Notes: generated from the sequence alone by a model not told the origin. 7,377 bases of DNA from Thermococcus sp. (GCA_021157445.1 JAGGWM010000036.1:1-7377), one strand, 5' to 3'; counted from the stretch's first letter, positions 1-7,025 are shown. Translations and numbers: made by a program.

Positions 1-1
1 A

Positions 2-541
2 GGAAAGGTTCTTTTTAGAGTCGTGGCAATTAAAGAAGCGTTTTCAATACCGGCGGCATTAATTGGAGCCCATATAACAACATTTCTAAATGAGGCCTTC
101 TTAAGGAGTATCTTCTCAGTTCTTTTGTTTTATCTGGCATATAAAATGGCCATAACTCCTTCAAAATCTCATCACGAGGAAAACATCAGAATAAACTACA
201 AGAACGTCCCTATAGTAGGTGTGCTTTCAGGCTTTGTATCTGGTCTGCTCGGGATAAGCGGAGGGATCCTAAACGTCCCCCTTTTCCATGTTCTTGTTGA
301 TATACCTGTCAGATACTCTATTGGGACCTCTAGTGTGGCGCTCTTTTTCACGGCCCTTGCTGGAACCTATGGACATTTCAAAGCTGGAAATGTAAACATA
401 GAAACGGCACTTCTTTTAGCTCCGGGACTTATAATAGGAGCATATTTGGGGGCAAGAAGTGCCCACACTCTGCATCCAGAGAGATTAAAACGTTGGTTTG
501 CTTTTATACTCGTTTTAATCGGAATTAAGATGTTAATCTAG
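2..541 (+). CDS. TauE/SafE-family membrane permease, 5'-truncated by window edge
   Basis: This is the C-terminal 179 codons of a polytopic membrane protein. The frame is open to the window edge (GKVLFRV precedes the GTG at 23), so the true start lies outside. Several hydrophobic segments, roughly six, are visible. The glycine-rich motif GFVSGLLGISGGILNVPL, at about fragment residues 77-94, is the second-half hallmark of the TauE/SafE (DUF81) family. It is followed by IGTSS and by LLAPGLIIGAYLGARSA, also typical of the family. Complete members are about 250 residues with two homologous halves, so about 70-80 N-terminal residues are missing here. The family is associated with export or uptake of sulfite, sulfoacetate and other sulfur or organic anions across the cytoplasmic membrane, but the substrate cannot be read from the sequence. 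The next gene starts 117 nt downstream and probably has its own promoter. The family call is firm; the function is open. Confidence 0.85.
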   Translation, partial: GKVLFRVVAIKEAFSIPAALIGAHITTFLNEAFLRSIFSVLLFYLAYKMAITPSKSHHEENIRINYKNVPIVGVLSGFVSGLLGISGGILNVPLFHVLVDIPVRYSIGTSSVALFFTALAGTYGHFKAGNVNIETALLLAPGLIIGAYLGARSAHTLHPERLKRWFAFILVLIGIKMLI

Positions 542-585
542 CCCTTAAATTTATTAATTCTCGCTTCATAATTAAAAAGGAGCCT

Positions 586-611
586 TGAAACAGTTTGAAA
601 CTATCGTTTCA
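586..611. promoter_or_regulatory. Phased TGAAAC repeat cluster, candidate operator
   Basis: TGAAAC occurs at 586-591 and 596-601, and its reverse complement GTTTCA at 606-611. The three copies are spaced exactly 10 nt apart, one helical turn. The last two also form a perfect 6-bp stem with a TATC loop. The cluster lies between AT-rich TATA-like DNA (about 545-576) and the start of the secreted-protein gene at 659. It would therefore fall near or just after the transcription start, a usual place for an archaeal repressor site. It could instead act as an RNA hairpin in the leader. Regulatory function is inferred from position and symmetry only. Confidence 0.35.
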
Positions 612-658
612 CCGGGTTCCTAAAGTAGGTCAAACTCATATTAGCGATGGTGGGAGAG

Positions 659-1804
659 ATGAAGTTCAGCGCTCTTTGGGTCATTTTCATTTTAATAAGT
701 GGGATAATTCCAATTAGCATTGCTCAAAATCAAAGCAACGGCCAATACTTGGAAGGACAGAGCAACGAAAGCATGGCCGGAGAGCTAATAGCCCAGTTGA
801 CCAAACTCGGCAGATTCGTAGAATCAAAGGTAAAGCCAGTGAAAAATGAGTTGCCTCAGAATATTTTAGACAATTATAAAAAAGCCGAAGACCTCAAAGA
901 AAAAGCGCTCTCGGAATACCAGAATGGAGAATATCAAGCGGCACTTCAAGATTCCCTCTTGGCCATGAGATACTATAAAGAAGTCCTCAGGGAATTAAGA
1001 GAAACAGAAAGCCCAGAAATGTTGAAAGAGCAGATGAACGTGGAAGCTCTAAGGAGTATTGAGTATCTCTCCTATGTAGAGAGGATCATAAAAGTGGCTC
1101 AGAACAGAGGAATAAACACGGACAGGCTGGTAAAAGCTTACAAAGAGACCAAAGATGCTTATAGAGCAGTCATCGAAAACTTGAAAGCGAAAAGACTTGA
1201 AGATGCCAAAAGAAACCTGAAAATTGCCAGAATAAAGAGAGCTGAGCTTAATAAAGAATTAGAAAAAGTGCTTAGGGAACTTACTTTGAGAAATTCTGAT
1301 GACATAGTTAAATCTTTCTTAACAAAGACCAATCAGAGCATCGCGATTGCTGAGATAATGGTAGAAAACGCAAAAGCAAGAGGCATGAAAGTGGAAGATG
1401 CCGAACAAAGTATAAAAAGGATAAAAGACATCCATATGGAAGTTGAGAGCTTAGCGAAGAAAGGAAAATGGGTTGAGGCACTTGAAGTAATCAGGGAAAA
1501 TTTCTACCAGATACAGAGGTTCTTTAGAACAATAGAGAGAGTTAGGAGGGAAAATGTGAACATAAAAGAATCTCTGGAGGATATGAGAGAGAGGATAAAA
1601 AGAGACGCAACTGCGATTGCAATCCTAAGAAAGAGAGGGGTAAATACCGCAAGAGCAGAGGTGCAGCTTAAAGGGGTCATCAACGAGGTTTCTGTAGCAA
1701 TGATTTCATTAAAAAGGAACGATATAAGCAACGCTATCATCCATCTCCAGAGAGCTAACAAACTTCTCAGGGAAGTGGAGGAGTTTATAAAGAGTAATTC
1801 TTAG
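659..1804 (+). CDS. Secreted all-helical protein with threefold internal repeat, function unknown
   Basis: I do not recognise a named family. The 381-residue product begins with a signal peptide (MKFSALW, a hydrophobic stretch, then SIA before Gln at residue 23), so it is probably exported. The mature part is rich in Lys, Glu, Arg and Ala with almost no Gly or Pro and should be nearly all helix. After a helical segment at about 66-115, three related units of 70-75 residues follow at about 132-206, 223-297 and 308-378. Each has a helix, an R-G-(I/M/V)-(N/K) turn (RG at 150, 241 and 326), a second helix, then a basic turn and an Ala-containing third helix. No Cys is present. The ATG at 659 is chosen over the in-frame ATG at 647 because GGTG at 649-652 lies 6 nt before it and the signal peptide then begins properly. 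The gene is 11 nt upstream of the membrane wHTH gene, so the two are probably co-transcribed. A structural, cell-surface or ligand-presenting role is possible but unproven. Confidence 0.85.
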   Translation: MKFSALWVIFILISGIIPISIAQNQSNGQYLEGQSNESMAGELIAQLTKLGRFVESKVKPVKNELPQNILDNYKKAEDLKEKALSEYQNGEYQAALQDSLLAMRYYKEVLRELRETESPEMLKEQMNVEALRSIEYLSYVERIIKVAQNRGINTDRLVKAYKETKDAYRAVIENLKAKRLEDAKRNLKIARIKRAELNKELEKVLRELTLRNSDDIVKSFLTKTNQSIAIAEIMVENAKARGMKVEDAEQSIKRIKDIHMEVESLAKKGKWVEALEVIRENFYQIQRFFRTIERVRRENVNIKESLEDMRERIKRDATAIAILRKRGVNTARAEVQLKGVINEVSVAMISLKRNDISNAIIHLQRANKLLREVEEFIKSNS

Positions 1805-1815
1805 GGGGTGCAGAA

Positions 1816-2655
1816 GTGAAACGTGCCCTTACTCTAATAAGCCTTCTCATTCTCCTGCCCCTTGCTAGTGCCCAGTTTACAGTTTCAGAGGTAGAATTAA
1901 TAATATACACTGACGGTTACGTTAAGGTTCATTATCAGCTAATCCCCGACGAATACACCTCTCAAATCAGTCTGCCACTTTTAGGAAAGAACTATGAAGG
2001 AGTTGAGGTTGTTGATGAAAACGGCAACCCCCTTAATTTTGAAATTTACAATGGATCTCTCATTGTTTATGTGGAAAACTCCCACATCGTTGAGGTGTCC
2101 TACTATACCCCTGATTTGACCTATAAGGAGGGGCTAGTGTGGACGATTAACGTGTCAATGGACTATCCCTTTGATGTCGTCCTTCCTGAAAACGCTGTTG
2201 TCGTTGATTTGTCAGAGCTTCCCCTTAAAATAGCATCCAATGTTATTACAATGCCCCCCGGAAACCAAAGCATCTCCTATACCCTTGAATTTGTAACTGA
2301 GGAGAACAAAAAGGACATCTACTCCCCAGTTCTGGTATTTCTGGCTCTCTTGGCGATAGTTGTATTTGGCCCTGTAGTGATAAGAAGGATAAAAAGAGAA
2401 GCCCCAAAGGAGGAACTTCACATAGACAAAGAAGAGTTTTTGAAAAAGCTTGAGAGTTTTAACTTAAATGAGGACGAAAAAAGAGCTCTACTCTATGTAT
2501 TGGAAAAAGGCGGCAGGGCAAGTCAAGCGGAGGTGAGAACCGCTTTGGGGATACCCAAAACTACAGCTTGGAGGATGTTTAAGCGTCTCGAAAGACAGGG
2601 TCTCGTTAGAATAATCAAAGGAAGAAAAGAGAACTGGGTGGAACTGAAACCTTAA
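1816..2655 (+). CDS. Membrane-anchored winged-helix (wHTH) regulator with exported sensor-like domain
   Basis: This 279-residue protein reads as a one-component transmembrane regulator. Residues 1-19 form a signal peptide (KR, hydrophobic core, ASA before Gln). Residues 20-165 are a beta-rich domain with alternating hydrophobic strands, presumably outside the membrane. Residues 169-189 are one transmembrane helix, followed by RRIKR, which by the positive-inside rule places the C-terminus in the cytoplasm. After a charged linker, residues 216-279 form a winged helix-turn-helix: a first helix ([15 protein letters not shown]), a second helix ([10 protein letters not shown]), a likely recognition helix ([16 protein letters not shown], 247-262) and a wing ([14 protein letters not shown]). 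Archaeal proteins of this layout are usually annotated only as HTH regulators; target and signal are unknown. Translation starts at GTG 1816, with GGGGGTG (1804-1810) 5 nt upstream overlapping the previous stop codon. This close coupling suggests it acts with the secreted helical protein. Its TAA overlaps the metG stop. Confidence 0.85.
   Translation: MKRALTLISLLILLPLASAQFTVSEVELIIYTDGYVKVHYQLIPDEYTSQISLPLLGKNYEGVEVVDENGNPLNFEIYNGSLIVYVENSHIVEVSYYTPDLTYKEGLVWTINVSMDYPFDVVLPENAVVVDLSELPLKIASNVITMPPGNQSISYTLEFVTEENKKDIYSPVLVFLALLAIVVFGPVVIRRIKREAPKEELHIDKEEFLKKLESFNLNEDEKRALLYVLEKGGRASQAEVRTALGIPKTTAWRMFKRLERQGLVRIIKGRKENWVELKP
2617..2631 (-). terminator. Possible metG oligo-T terminator inside the neighbouring gene
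   Basis: Read on the minus strand just past the metG stop, the sequence is pyrimidine-rich (CTTTTCTTCCTTT). Thermococcales commonly terminate at U-runs without a hairpin. As metG has no intergenic space, its 3' end must lie within the wHTH gene, and this is the first T-rich run met. It is interrupted by C residues, so the call is weak. Confidence 0.25.
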
Positions 2656-4832
2656 CGAACCTTTGCTCCTAATTTTACCTCTTTCTCCGGCGTTAGTAGT
2701 GCAACGGTTTCTCCGTCATCTGCTGCCAAAAGCATTCCCTGGCTTTCCACACCACGAAGTTTCTTTGGCTCTAAATTTGTAATAACTGCAACATACCTGT
2801 TGAGGAGCTCTTCTTTTTTATAGTATGCTTTCAAACCTGCTACAAGCTGCCTAACTTCGTCTCCAAGATCAACTTTGACAACATAGAGCTTGTCAGCATT
2901 TGGATGGTCTTCAACGCTTATTATTTTCCCGATTCTTATATCAAGCCTGGCAAATTCATCAAATTTCACGTAGTTCATCTTTACGCCCTCCTTTCTTTTT
3001 TCCGACTTCTTTACTTTTTCTCCATAAATCCTCTTCAATATTGCCTCTGCCTCCTCCCCAAGCCTTTCTTTGGCCACCTTAACGACATCTTCCACCTTGT
3101 AATACTTGTCAAGCAGAATTCTGGCACTTTCGGGATTGCCCTTTCCTATATACTTCACTATGTAGGCTATGATATCCTCATCGCTGACCTTCCTAAAGAG
3201 AATCTCTGCCTTTCTAACTTTGTGTCCTGCTTTAAGAGGCTCAAACTTCCATTTCTTAGCTTCTTCAAGGTTTAAAAGGTGCCATATCTTTTCACTTGCG
3301 TCTGGAAGGAAGGGCTCAAGGAGAATCCCCAAAGCCTTAACGATTTGAAGGGAGACGTTTACGGTTGTTCCGGTCCTAATCATGTCGGTTTTGGCAGTTT
3401 TCCACGGCCTCTGATAGTCAAAATACTGGTTGCCAAATATTGCGAGTGCCATTACCCTCTTGAGTGCCTCTTTAAACTGGTAGTTTGATATTAACTCCCC
3501 AACTTCCACAAAAGCTTTTTCTATCTCCTCAAATGCCCTCTTATCAAGCTCATCAAGTTCCCCGATTTCCGGAACCTTTCCATCAAAATACCTGTTAACA
3601 AAGGTCAACGCCCTGTGCACGAAGTTTCCAAGATTGTTTACAAGCTCTTCGTTTATTTTCTTTTTGAAATCTTCAAAACTGAACTCACTATCCCTCGTCT
3701 CGGGCATTACAGCGGTTAGATAATACCTCAGATAGTCTGCCGGAAATGCATCGAGGAACTCATGCACCCATATAGCCCAGTTTCTGCTCGTTGAAAATCT
3801 TCTGCCCTCTAAGTTTAGATACTCGTTTGCGGGAATATCATAAGGCAGAAGCCACTCAAACTCTCCTTTCTCGTCTTTATACTTGCCATAAGCCATTAAG
3901 AATGCCGGCCAGAATATGGCATGGAACGGAACGTTGTCCTTTCCGATAAAGTGCACAATCCTCGTCTCACCATCGTATCCACTAAGCCAGTATTTTTTCC
4001 ACTCCTTCTCTTTTCCAAGCCTCTTAAAGTACTCAACGGTTATTGAGATGTAACCTATCGGGGCCTCAAACCAAACGTAGAGGACTTTTCCTTTGATATC
4101 TTCGTCTTCAAGAGGCACGGGAATTCCCCAGTTGAGGTCCCTCGTTATTGCCCTCTCTTCAAGTCCCTCATTAATCCATCCCAAGACGGTGTTCCTGACA
4201 TTTGGCTTCCAGTGCTTCTGGCTTAGAACCCACTCCTTAAGCTTCTCTTGGAAGTTTTGCATTTTTATGTAGTAATGGGCCGAATCTTTGAAGGTGATTG
4301 GATTTCCGCAGATGTTACACCTTGGATTTACAAGCTTCTCTGGGGTAAGGGGATGACCACAGACTTCACACTGGTCTCCTCTTTGATCTTCTGCACCACA
4401 GTAAGGACAGGTGCCAATAACGTATCTATCCGGTAAGAACATTTTGTCATGTTCGCAGTAAGCCTGTTTTTCCACCTTTTTAACAAGATGCCCATTCTCA
4501 AGGGCCTTTAAGAAGAACTCCTGGCTTATTCTGTAATGAACGGGAAGTTCAGTTCTGCCAAAATAATCAAAGCTTATTTTTGCCCTTTCAAAAGTCGTTT
4601 TGATGTGCTCGTGGTAGTAGTCAACTATCTCCCTTGGACTCTTGCCCTCTTTTAAGGCTCTGAAAGTTATCGGAGTTCCGTGTTCGTCAGTTCCACATAT
4701 GAAAATAACGTCTTCTCCTTTTAGCCTCAAATAGCGTACGAATATGTCTGCTGGTAGATACGCCCCAGCCAGATGCCCTGCATGGATGGGCCCATTAGCG
4801 TAAGGTAATGCAGAGGTTACAGTGAATCTCAT
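2652..4832 (-). CDS. metG: Methionyl-tRNA synthetase with fused C-terminal tRNA-binding domain
   Basis: This cytoplasmic class I synthetase charges tRNA-Met with methionine using ATP (EC 6.1.1.10). Of its 726 residues, the Rossmann catalytic domain begins with [17 protein letters not shown], where HAGH (17-20) is the HIGH signature. A zinc-knuckle insertion follows, with Cys at 126, 142, 145, 155, 158, 172 and 175. FIGKDN (295-300) lines the active site, and RFSTSRNW (345-352) is the archaeal form of KMSKS. An anticodon-binding helical domain follows to about residue 540. After a Lys/Glu-rich linker, residues about 619-726 are an OB-fold tRNA-binding domain of the Trbp111/EMAPII type ([21 protein letters not shown] and [16 protein letters not shown]). 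The length fits the fused form found in Pyrococcus. ATG 4832 is chosen over the in-frame TTG at 4847 because GGTG lies 6 nt before it and the protein then begins at [14 protein letters not shown]. The gene converges with and overlaps the plus-strand unit by 4 nt and diverges from the PTPS-like gene. Confidence 0.97.
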   Translation of the reverse strand: MRFTVTSALPYANGPIHAGHLAGAYLPADIFVRYLRLKGEDVIFICGTDEHGTPITFRALKEGKSPREIVDYYHEHIKTTFERAKISFDYFGRTELPVHYRISQEFFLKALENGHLVKKVEKQAYCEHDKMFLPDRYVIGTCPYCGAEDQRGDQCEVCGHPLTPEKLVNPRCNICGNPITFKDSAHYYIKMQNFQEKLKEWVLSQKHWKPNVRNTVLGWINEGLEERAITRDLNWGIPVPLEDEDIKGKVLYVWFEAPIGYISITVEYFKRLGKEKEWKKYWLSGYDGETRIVHFIGKDNVPFHAIFWPAFLMAYGKYKDEKGEFEWLLPYDIPANEYLNLEGRRFSTSRNWAIWVHEFLDAFPADYLRYYLTAVMPETRDSEFSFEDFKKKINEELVNNLGNFVHRALTFVNRYFDGKVPEIGELDELDKRAFEEIEKAFVEVGELISNYQFKEALKRVMALAIFGNQYFDYQRPWKTAKTDMIRTGTTVNVSLQIVKALGILLEPFLPDASEKIWHLLNLEEAKKWKFEPLKAGHKVRKAEILFRKVSDEDIIAYIVKYIGKGNPESARILLDKYYKVEDVVKVAKERLGEEAEAILKRIYGEKVKKSEKRKEGVKMNYVKFDEFARLDIRIGKIISVEDHPNADKLYVVKVDLGDEVRQLVAGLKAYYKKEELLNRYVAVITNLEPKKLRGVESQGMLLAADDGETVALLTPEKEVKLGAKVR
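2976..2992 (-). promoter_or_regulatory. Internal Shine-Dalgarno and ATG within metG
   Basis: On the minus strand AGGAGGGC (2992-2985) is followed, after CGTAAAG, by an in-frame ATG (2978-2976). That ATG is Met619 of MetG and lies exactly where the tRNA-binding domain begins, after the linker [11 protein letters not shown]. Initiation here would make a separate 108-residue protein (2652-2978), the usual size of free Trbp111-type proteins (about 110). It may be a working second start or a relic of two genes that fused. The motif is directly visible; its use is inference. Confidence 0.45.
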
Positions 4833-4863
4833 CTTCACCACCCCCAAGAACTAACTTGCTGCC

Positions 4864-4872
4864 CTTTATAAG
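4864..4872 (-). promoter_or_regulatory. metG TATA box
   Basis: The minus strand reads CTTATAAAG, a close match to the archaeal TATA element, with a purine-rich GCGAGAA upstream as a possible BRE. Its centre is about 36 nt before the metG ATG, which predicts transcription starting about 11 nt ahead of the ATG. This leaves a short leader that just contains the GGGGGTGGTGA SD region, as is usual in Thermococcales. Confidence 0.6.
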
Positions 4873-4940
4873 TTCTCGCCAATTTTAAATATTACGGTGG
4901 GTTATTTTCAACATATAAGAATATGTCTGCTATTGCATAA

Positions 4941-5044
4941 TCACTTGCCAATACCTATCTCCGAGGCTTTAACGACTATGCATTTTTCAGGCAACTCAAC
5001 TTCTCCCCTCTGACCTTCTCCCTGCCGTAAACGGCAAGGCTTTC
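4941..5044 (-). pseudogene. Probable decayed IS200/IS605 (tnpB) end fragment
   Basis: This is a remnant, not a gene. The plus strand has the interrupted palindrome TGCCGTAAACGGCA (5023-5036) in the context CTGACCTTCTCCC...AAGGCTTTC. That resembles the hairpin found at tnpB-proximal ends of many archaeal IS200/IS605 elements. Read on the minus strand from 5044, the codons give ESLAVYGREKVRGEKL, resembling a TnpB C-terminal tail. After a one-base frameshift near 5002 the reading continues as LPEKCIVVKASEIGIGK to a stop at 4941-4943. The frame is closed by stops upstream, and the TnpB catalytic and zinc-finger regions are absent. The identification rests on pattern memory and needs a database search. 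No complete gene is seen in the 274-nt gap between metG and the next gene. Confidence 0.45.
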
Positions 5045-5065
5045 AAAAGAAAAATTATCACCAAA

Positions 5066-5074
5066 GTGTTTTAA
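5066..5074 (+). promoter_or_regulatory. Tentative TATA box for the PTPS-like gene
   Basis: TGTTTTAAC is centred about 36 nt before the ATG at 5107, the same spacing as the better metG promoter. An alternative TATA-like stretch, AAAAATTAT, lies about 15 nt further upstream. Either could drive the gene, and both lie just outside the IS-like remnant. Confidence 0.35.
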
Positions 5075-5106
5075 CCATCAAATCCAAAAACGCTTTCGGT
5101 GGGAAC

Positions 5107-5454
5107 ATGAAAACCAGGATTAGAGAAAAGTTTGTGTTTGATGCCGCCCATGCGATAAAGATAAATGGGGAGCTTGAAGAGATCCATGGACACACTTTCA
5201 GAGGCGAAATTTTCATTGAAGGAGAAATAAGAGAAGGCTACATAATGGATTTTTTAGAGCTTAGAAGGATACTGGACAATGCTATTGCTCCGTTAAGACA
5301 TAAAAATCTAAACAAACTCTTCGAAAATCCTACAACAGAGAACATCGCCCTGTGGATCGCGGAGCGAATTAAGAGGGACTTACCCCAAGAGATTAGGTTG
5401 CATAAAATTGTTCTGTGGGAAGGAGATGAGAATGGAGTTGAATTTGAGTTCTAG
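5107..5454 (+). CDS. PTPS/QueD-fold (COG0720) protein lacking the usual catalytic Cys
   Basis: This 115-residue protein belongs to the 6-pyruvoyl-tetrahydropterin synthase/QueD family, zinc enzymes acting on dihydroneopterin triphosphate or its derivatives. The zinc ligands are visible as FDAAH (His15) and IHGHTF (His27, His29). Other family motifs are YIMDFLEL (45-52), the catalytic-type LRHKNLN (His65), NPTTENIALWI (74-84) and WEGDENGVEF (Glu105). In QueD and classical PTPS a catalytic Cys lies four residues before the first His of HGH; here that position is Leu23, flanked by Glu22, Glu24 and Glu25. This resembles the Cys-less, Glu-containing PTPS-III group, some archaeal members of which have been linked to making 6-hydroxymethyl-dihydropterin in place of FolB. 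That would fit better than queuosine/archaeosine QueD, but it is inferred. GGTG (5098-5101) sits 5 nt before the ATG. Nicotinate phosphoribosyltransferase follows 53 nt downstream. Confidence 0.85.
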   Translation: MKTRIREKFVFDAAHAIKINGELEEIHGHTFRGEIFIEGEIREGYIMDFLELRRILDNAIAPLRHKNLNKLFENPTTENIALWIAERIKRDLPQEIRLHKIVLWEGDENGVEFEF

Positions 5455-5470
5455 CCTCTACCAAAAAGCT

Positions 5471-5480
5471 AAAATTTAAT
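5471..5480 (+). promoter_or_regulatory. Tentative TATA box before nicotinate phosphoribosyltransferase
   Basis: AAAATTTAAT, preceded by CAAAAAGC as a possible BRE, lies about 33 nt before the ATG at 5508. This spacing predicts a very short leader still containing AGGTG. Transcription read through from the PTPS-like gene is equally possible given the 53-nt gap. Confidence 0.35.
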
Positions 5481-5507
5481 GGAAATAATGTATTAGAGGT
5501 GAAGAAA

Positions 5508-6680
5508 ATGAAAGATTTCTACATAGCACACGAGGATGAGATAAAAGCCGGAAAAACAACTGATGTTTACTTCATCAGAACCAGAAAGATACTCGAAGAG
5601 AAAGGAATCCACAAAAAAGTTTTTGCCGATATTTCCACAACTTCCCTTCCAAAAGGATGGAAATGGGGAGTTTTGGCAGGAGTTGAAGAGGTCGCAAAGC
5701 TCTTGGAAGGACATCCAGTAAACGTTTACTCTATGCCCGAAGGAACAATATTCCACCCATACGAGCCCGTAATGCAGATTGAAGGCTACTACAAAGAATT
5801 TGGCATCTTTGAAACTGCACTGCTCGGAATGCTGAGTCAAGCGAGCGGAATAGCAACAGCCGCCCTTAGAGTCAAAATAGCTGCAAAGTTCAAGCCGGTC
5901 TATTCCTTTGGTATAAGACACATGCACCCTGCTATAGCTCCGATGATCGATAGAAGCGCATTCATAGGGGGCTGCGATGGAGTTAGTGGTGTCTTAGGAG
6001 CTGAGATGATCGGGGAAAAACCAGCTGGAACAATGCCACACGCGTTAATTCTGACGATTGGTGACCAGGTAAAGGCATGGAAATACTTTGATGAAGTTAT
6101 GCCAGAGGACGTTCCAAGGGTAGCCCTCGTTGATACCCTTTGCGATGAAAAGTTAGAGGCTTTAATGGCGGCTGAAGCGTTGGGAGAAAAGCTGGCTGCA
6201 GTGAGGCTTGACACGCCGAGTTCAAGAAGGGGGAACTTCAAACGCATTGTGGAAGAAGTAAGGTGGGAGCTAGATTTGAGAGGTTATAAACACGTTAAGA
6301 TATTTTTAAGCGGTGGATTGGATGAGGAAAGTCTCAGGGAACTGGCAGATGTAGCGGATGCCTTTGGTGTTGGAGGGAGCATAGCGAGTGCAAAACCAGT
6401 AGACTTCTCTCTCGACATAGTTGAAGTTGAAGGAAAGCCGCTAACAAAGAGAGGAAAGCTGAGTGGAAGAAAACAAGTGTACAGATGCGAAAATGGACAC
6501 TATCATAGGGTTCCAGCGGAGAAAAAACTCGAAAAGTGTCCCGTTTGTGGGGCAAGAGTTGAACCCCTTTTGAAGCCTCTCATCGAAAACGGAGAGATAG
6601 TCGCGGAACTCCCAAAGGCCAGAGAGATCAGGGAATACGTGCTTGAACAAGCGAAAAAGTTTGGGCTAATGTTAGATTAG
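5508..6680 (+). CDS. pncB: Nicotinate phosphoribosyltransferase, archaeal zinc-ribbon type
   Basis: This enzyme joins nicotinate to PRPP to give nicotinate mononucleotide (EC 6.3.4.21), the entry step of the Preiss-Handler branch of NAD synthesis and salvage in the cytoplasm. The 390-residue product carries the family motifs in order: FHPYEPVMQIEG (82-93), SFGIRHMHPAIAPMIDRSAF (133-152) with GGCDGVSG after it, GTMPHALI (174-181) with the candidate active-site His178, VDTLCDE (208-214), RLDTPSSRRG (233-242), FLSGGLDE (266-273) and GVGGSIA (287-293), the last two forming the phosphate-binding end of the barrel. A C-terminal zinc ribbon follows, with C327, a His at 331 or 333, and C344-P-V-C347. 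Such a ribbon is characteristic of archaeal NAPRTases. The ATG at 5508 is preferred to the in-frame GTG at 5499 because that GTG is part of the SD (AGGTG, 5497-5501), which ends 6 nt before 5508. The gene converges with the first ferredoxin gene. Confidence 0.95.
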   Translation: MKDFYIAHEDEIKAGKTTDVYFIRTRKILEEKGIHKKVFADISTTSLPKGWKWGVLAGVEEVAKLLEGHPVNVYSMPEGTIFHPYEPVMQIEGYYKEFGIFETALLGMLSQASGIATAALRVKIAAKFKPVYSFGIRHMHPAIAPMIDRSAFIGGCDGVSGVLGAEMIGEKPAGTMPHALILTIGDQVKAWKYFDEVMPEDVPRVALVDTLCDEKLEALMAAEALGEKLAAVRLDTPSSRRGNFKRIVEEVRWELDLRGYKHVKIFLSGGLDEESLRELADVADAFGVGGSIASAKPVDFSLDIVEVEGKPLTKRGKLSGRKQVYRCENGHYHRVPAEKKLEKCPVCGARVEPLLKPLIENGEIVAELPKAREIREYVLEQAKKFGLMLD

Positions 6681-6708
6681 CTTTTTTCTTATATTCTTAG
6701 CCTTTTTT
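6681..6708 (+). terminator. Oligo-T terminator after nicotinate phosphoribosyltransferase
   Basis: Immediately after the stop codon there are two runs of six T (6682-6687 and 6703-6708) without a strong hairpin, the normal archaeal intrinsic terminator pattern. Confidence 0.6.
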
Positions 6709-6782
6709 AAGGATCTAAAAATTTCAATTTTCCGAGAAGGCCACAGAGAATCACGCATGCGAAAACCACAAAGTTGAAGGAA

Positions 6783-6800
6783 TTAATAAAAAGAAAAGGA
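6783..6800 (-). terminator. Oligo-T terminator of the four-Cys ferredoxin gene
   Basis: On the minus strand, starting 2 nt after the stop codon, the sequence is TCCTTTTCTTTTTATTAA. This gives T-runs of four and five suited to archaeal termination. With the opposite terminator at 6681-6708 it separates two convergent genes; nothing else was seen in the 122-nt gap. Confidence 0.5.
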
Positions 6801-6802
6801 AT

Positions 6803-7003
<201 letters not shown>

Positions 7004-7025
7004 TCAAAAATAGAGGGAAACCTAG

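Noticed and set aside
586..611. GTTTGAAAC-like repeats as a CRISPR array fragment
   Set aside because: The unit is only 6 nt with 4-nt gaps, with no 29-37 nt repeats and no spacers of CRISPR length.
1504..1761. Minus-strand 85-codon frame opposite the secreted protein gene
   Set aside because: Its hydrophobic appearance is the expected complement of Lys/Glu-rich helical coding sequence, and it has no ribosome-binding site.
2900..3488. Plus-strand open frames within metG (60 to 123 codons)
   Set aside because: They lie wholly antisense to a strongly conserved enzyme and show low-complexity translations with no recognisable domains.
5056..5070. TATCACCAAAGTG upstream of the PTPS-like gene, resembling the Thermococcales glycolytic motif TATCAC-N5-GTGATA
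   Set aside because: The spacer is 4 nt, not 5, the right half is GTGTTT instead of GTGATA, and the gene is not glycolytic.
5493..6650. Minus-strand open frames within the nicotinate phosphoribosyltransferase gene
   Set aside because: They are antisense shadows of a well-supported gene and have no family features.
6680..6802. Possible C/D box sRNA or other small RNA between convergent genes
   Set aside because: No RUGAUGA/CUGA box pair was found; the gap is explained by oligo-T terminators.
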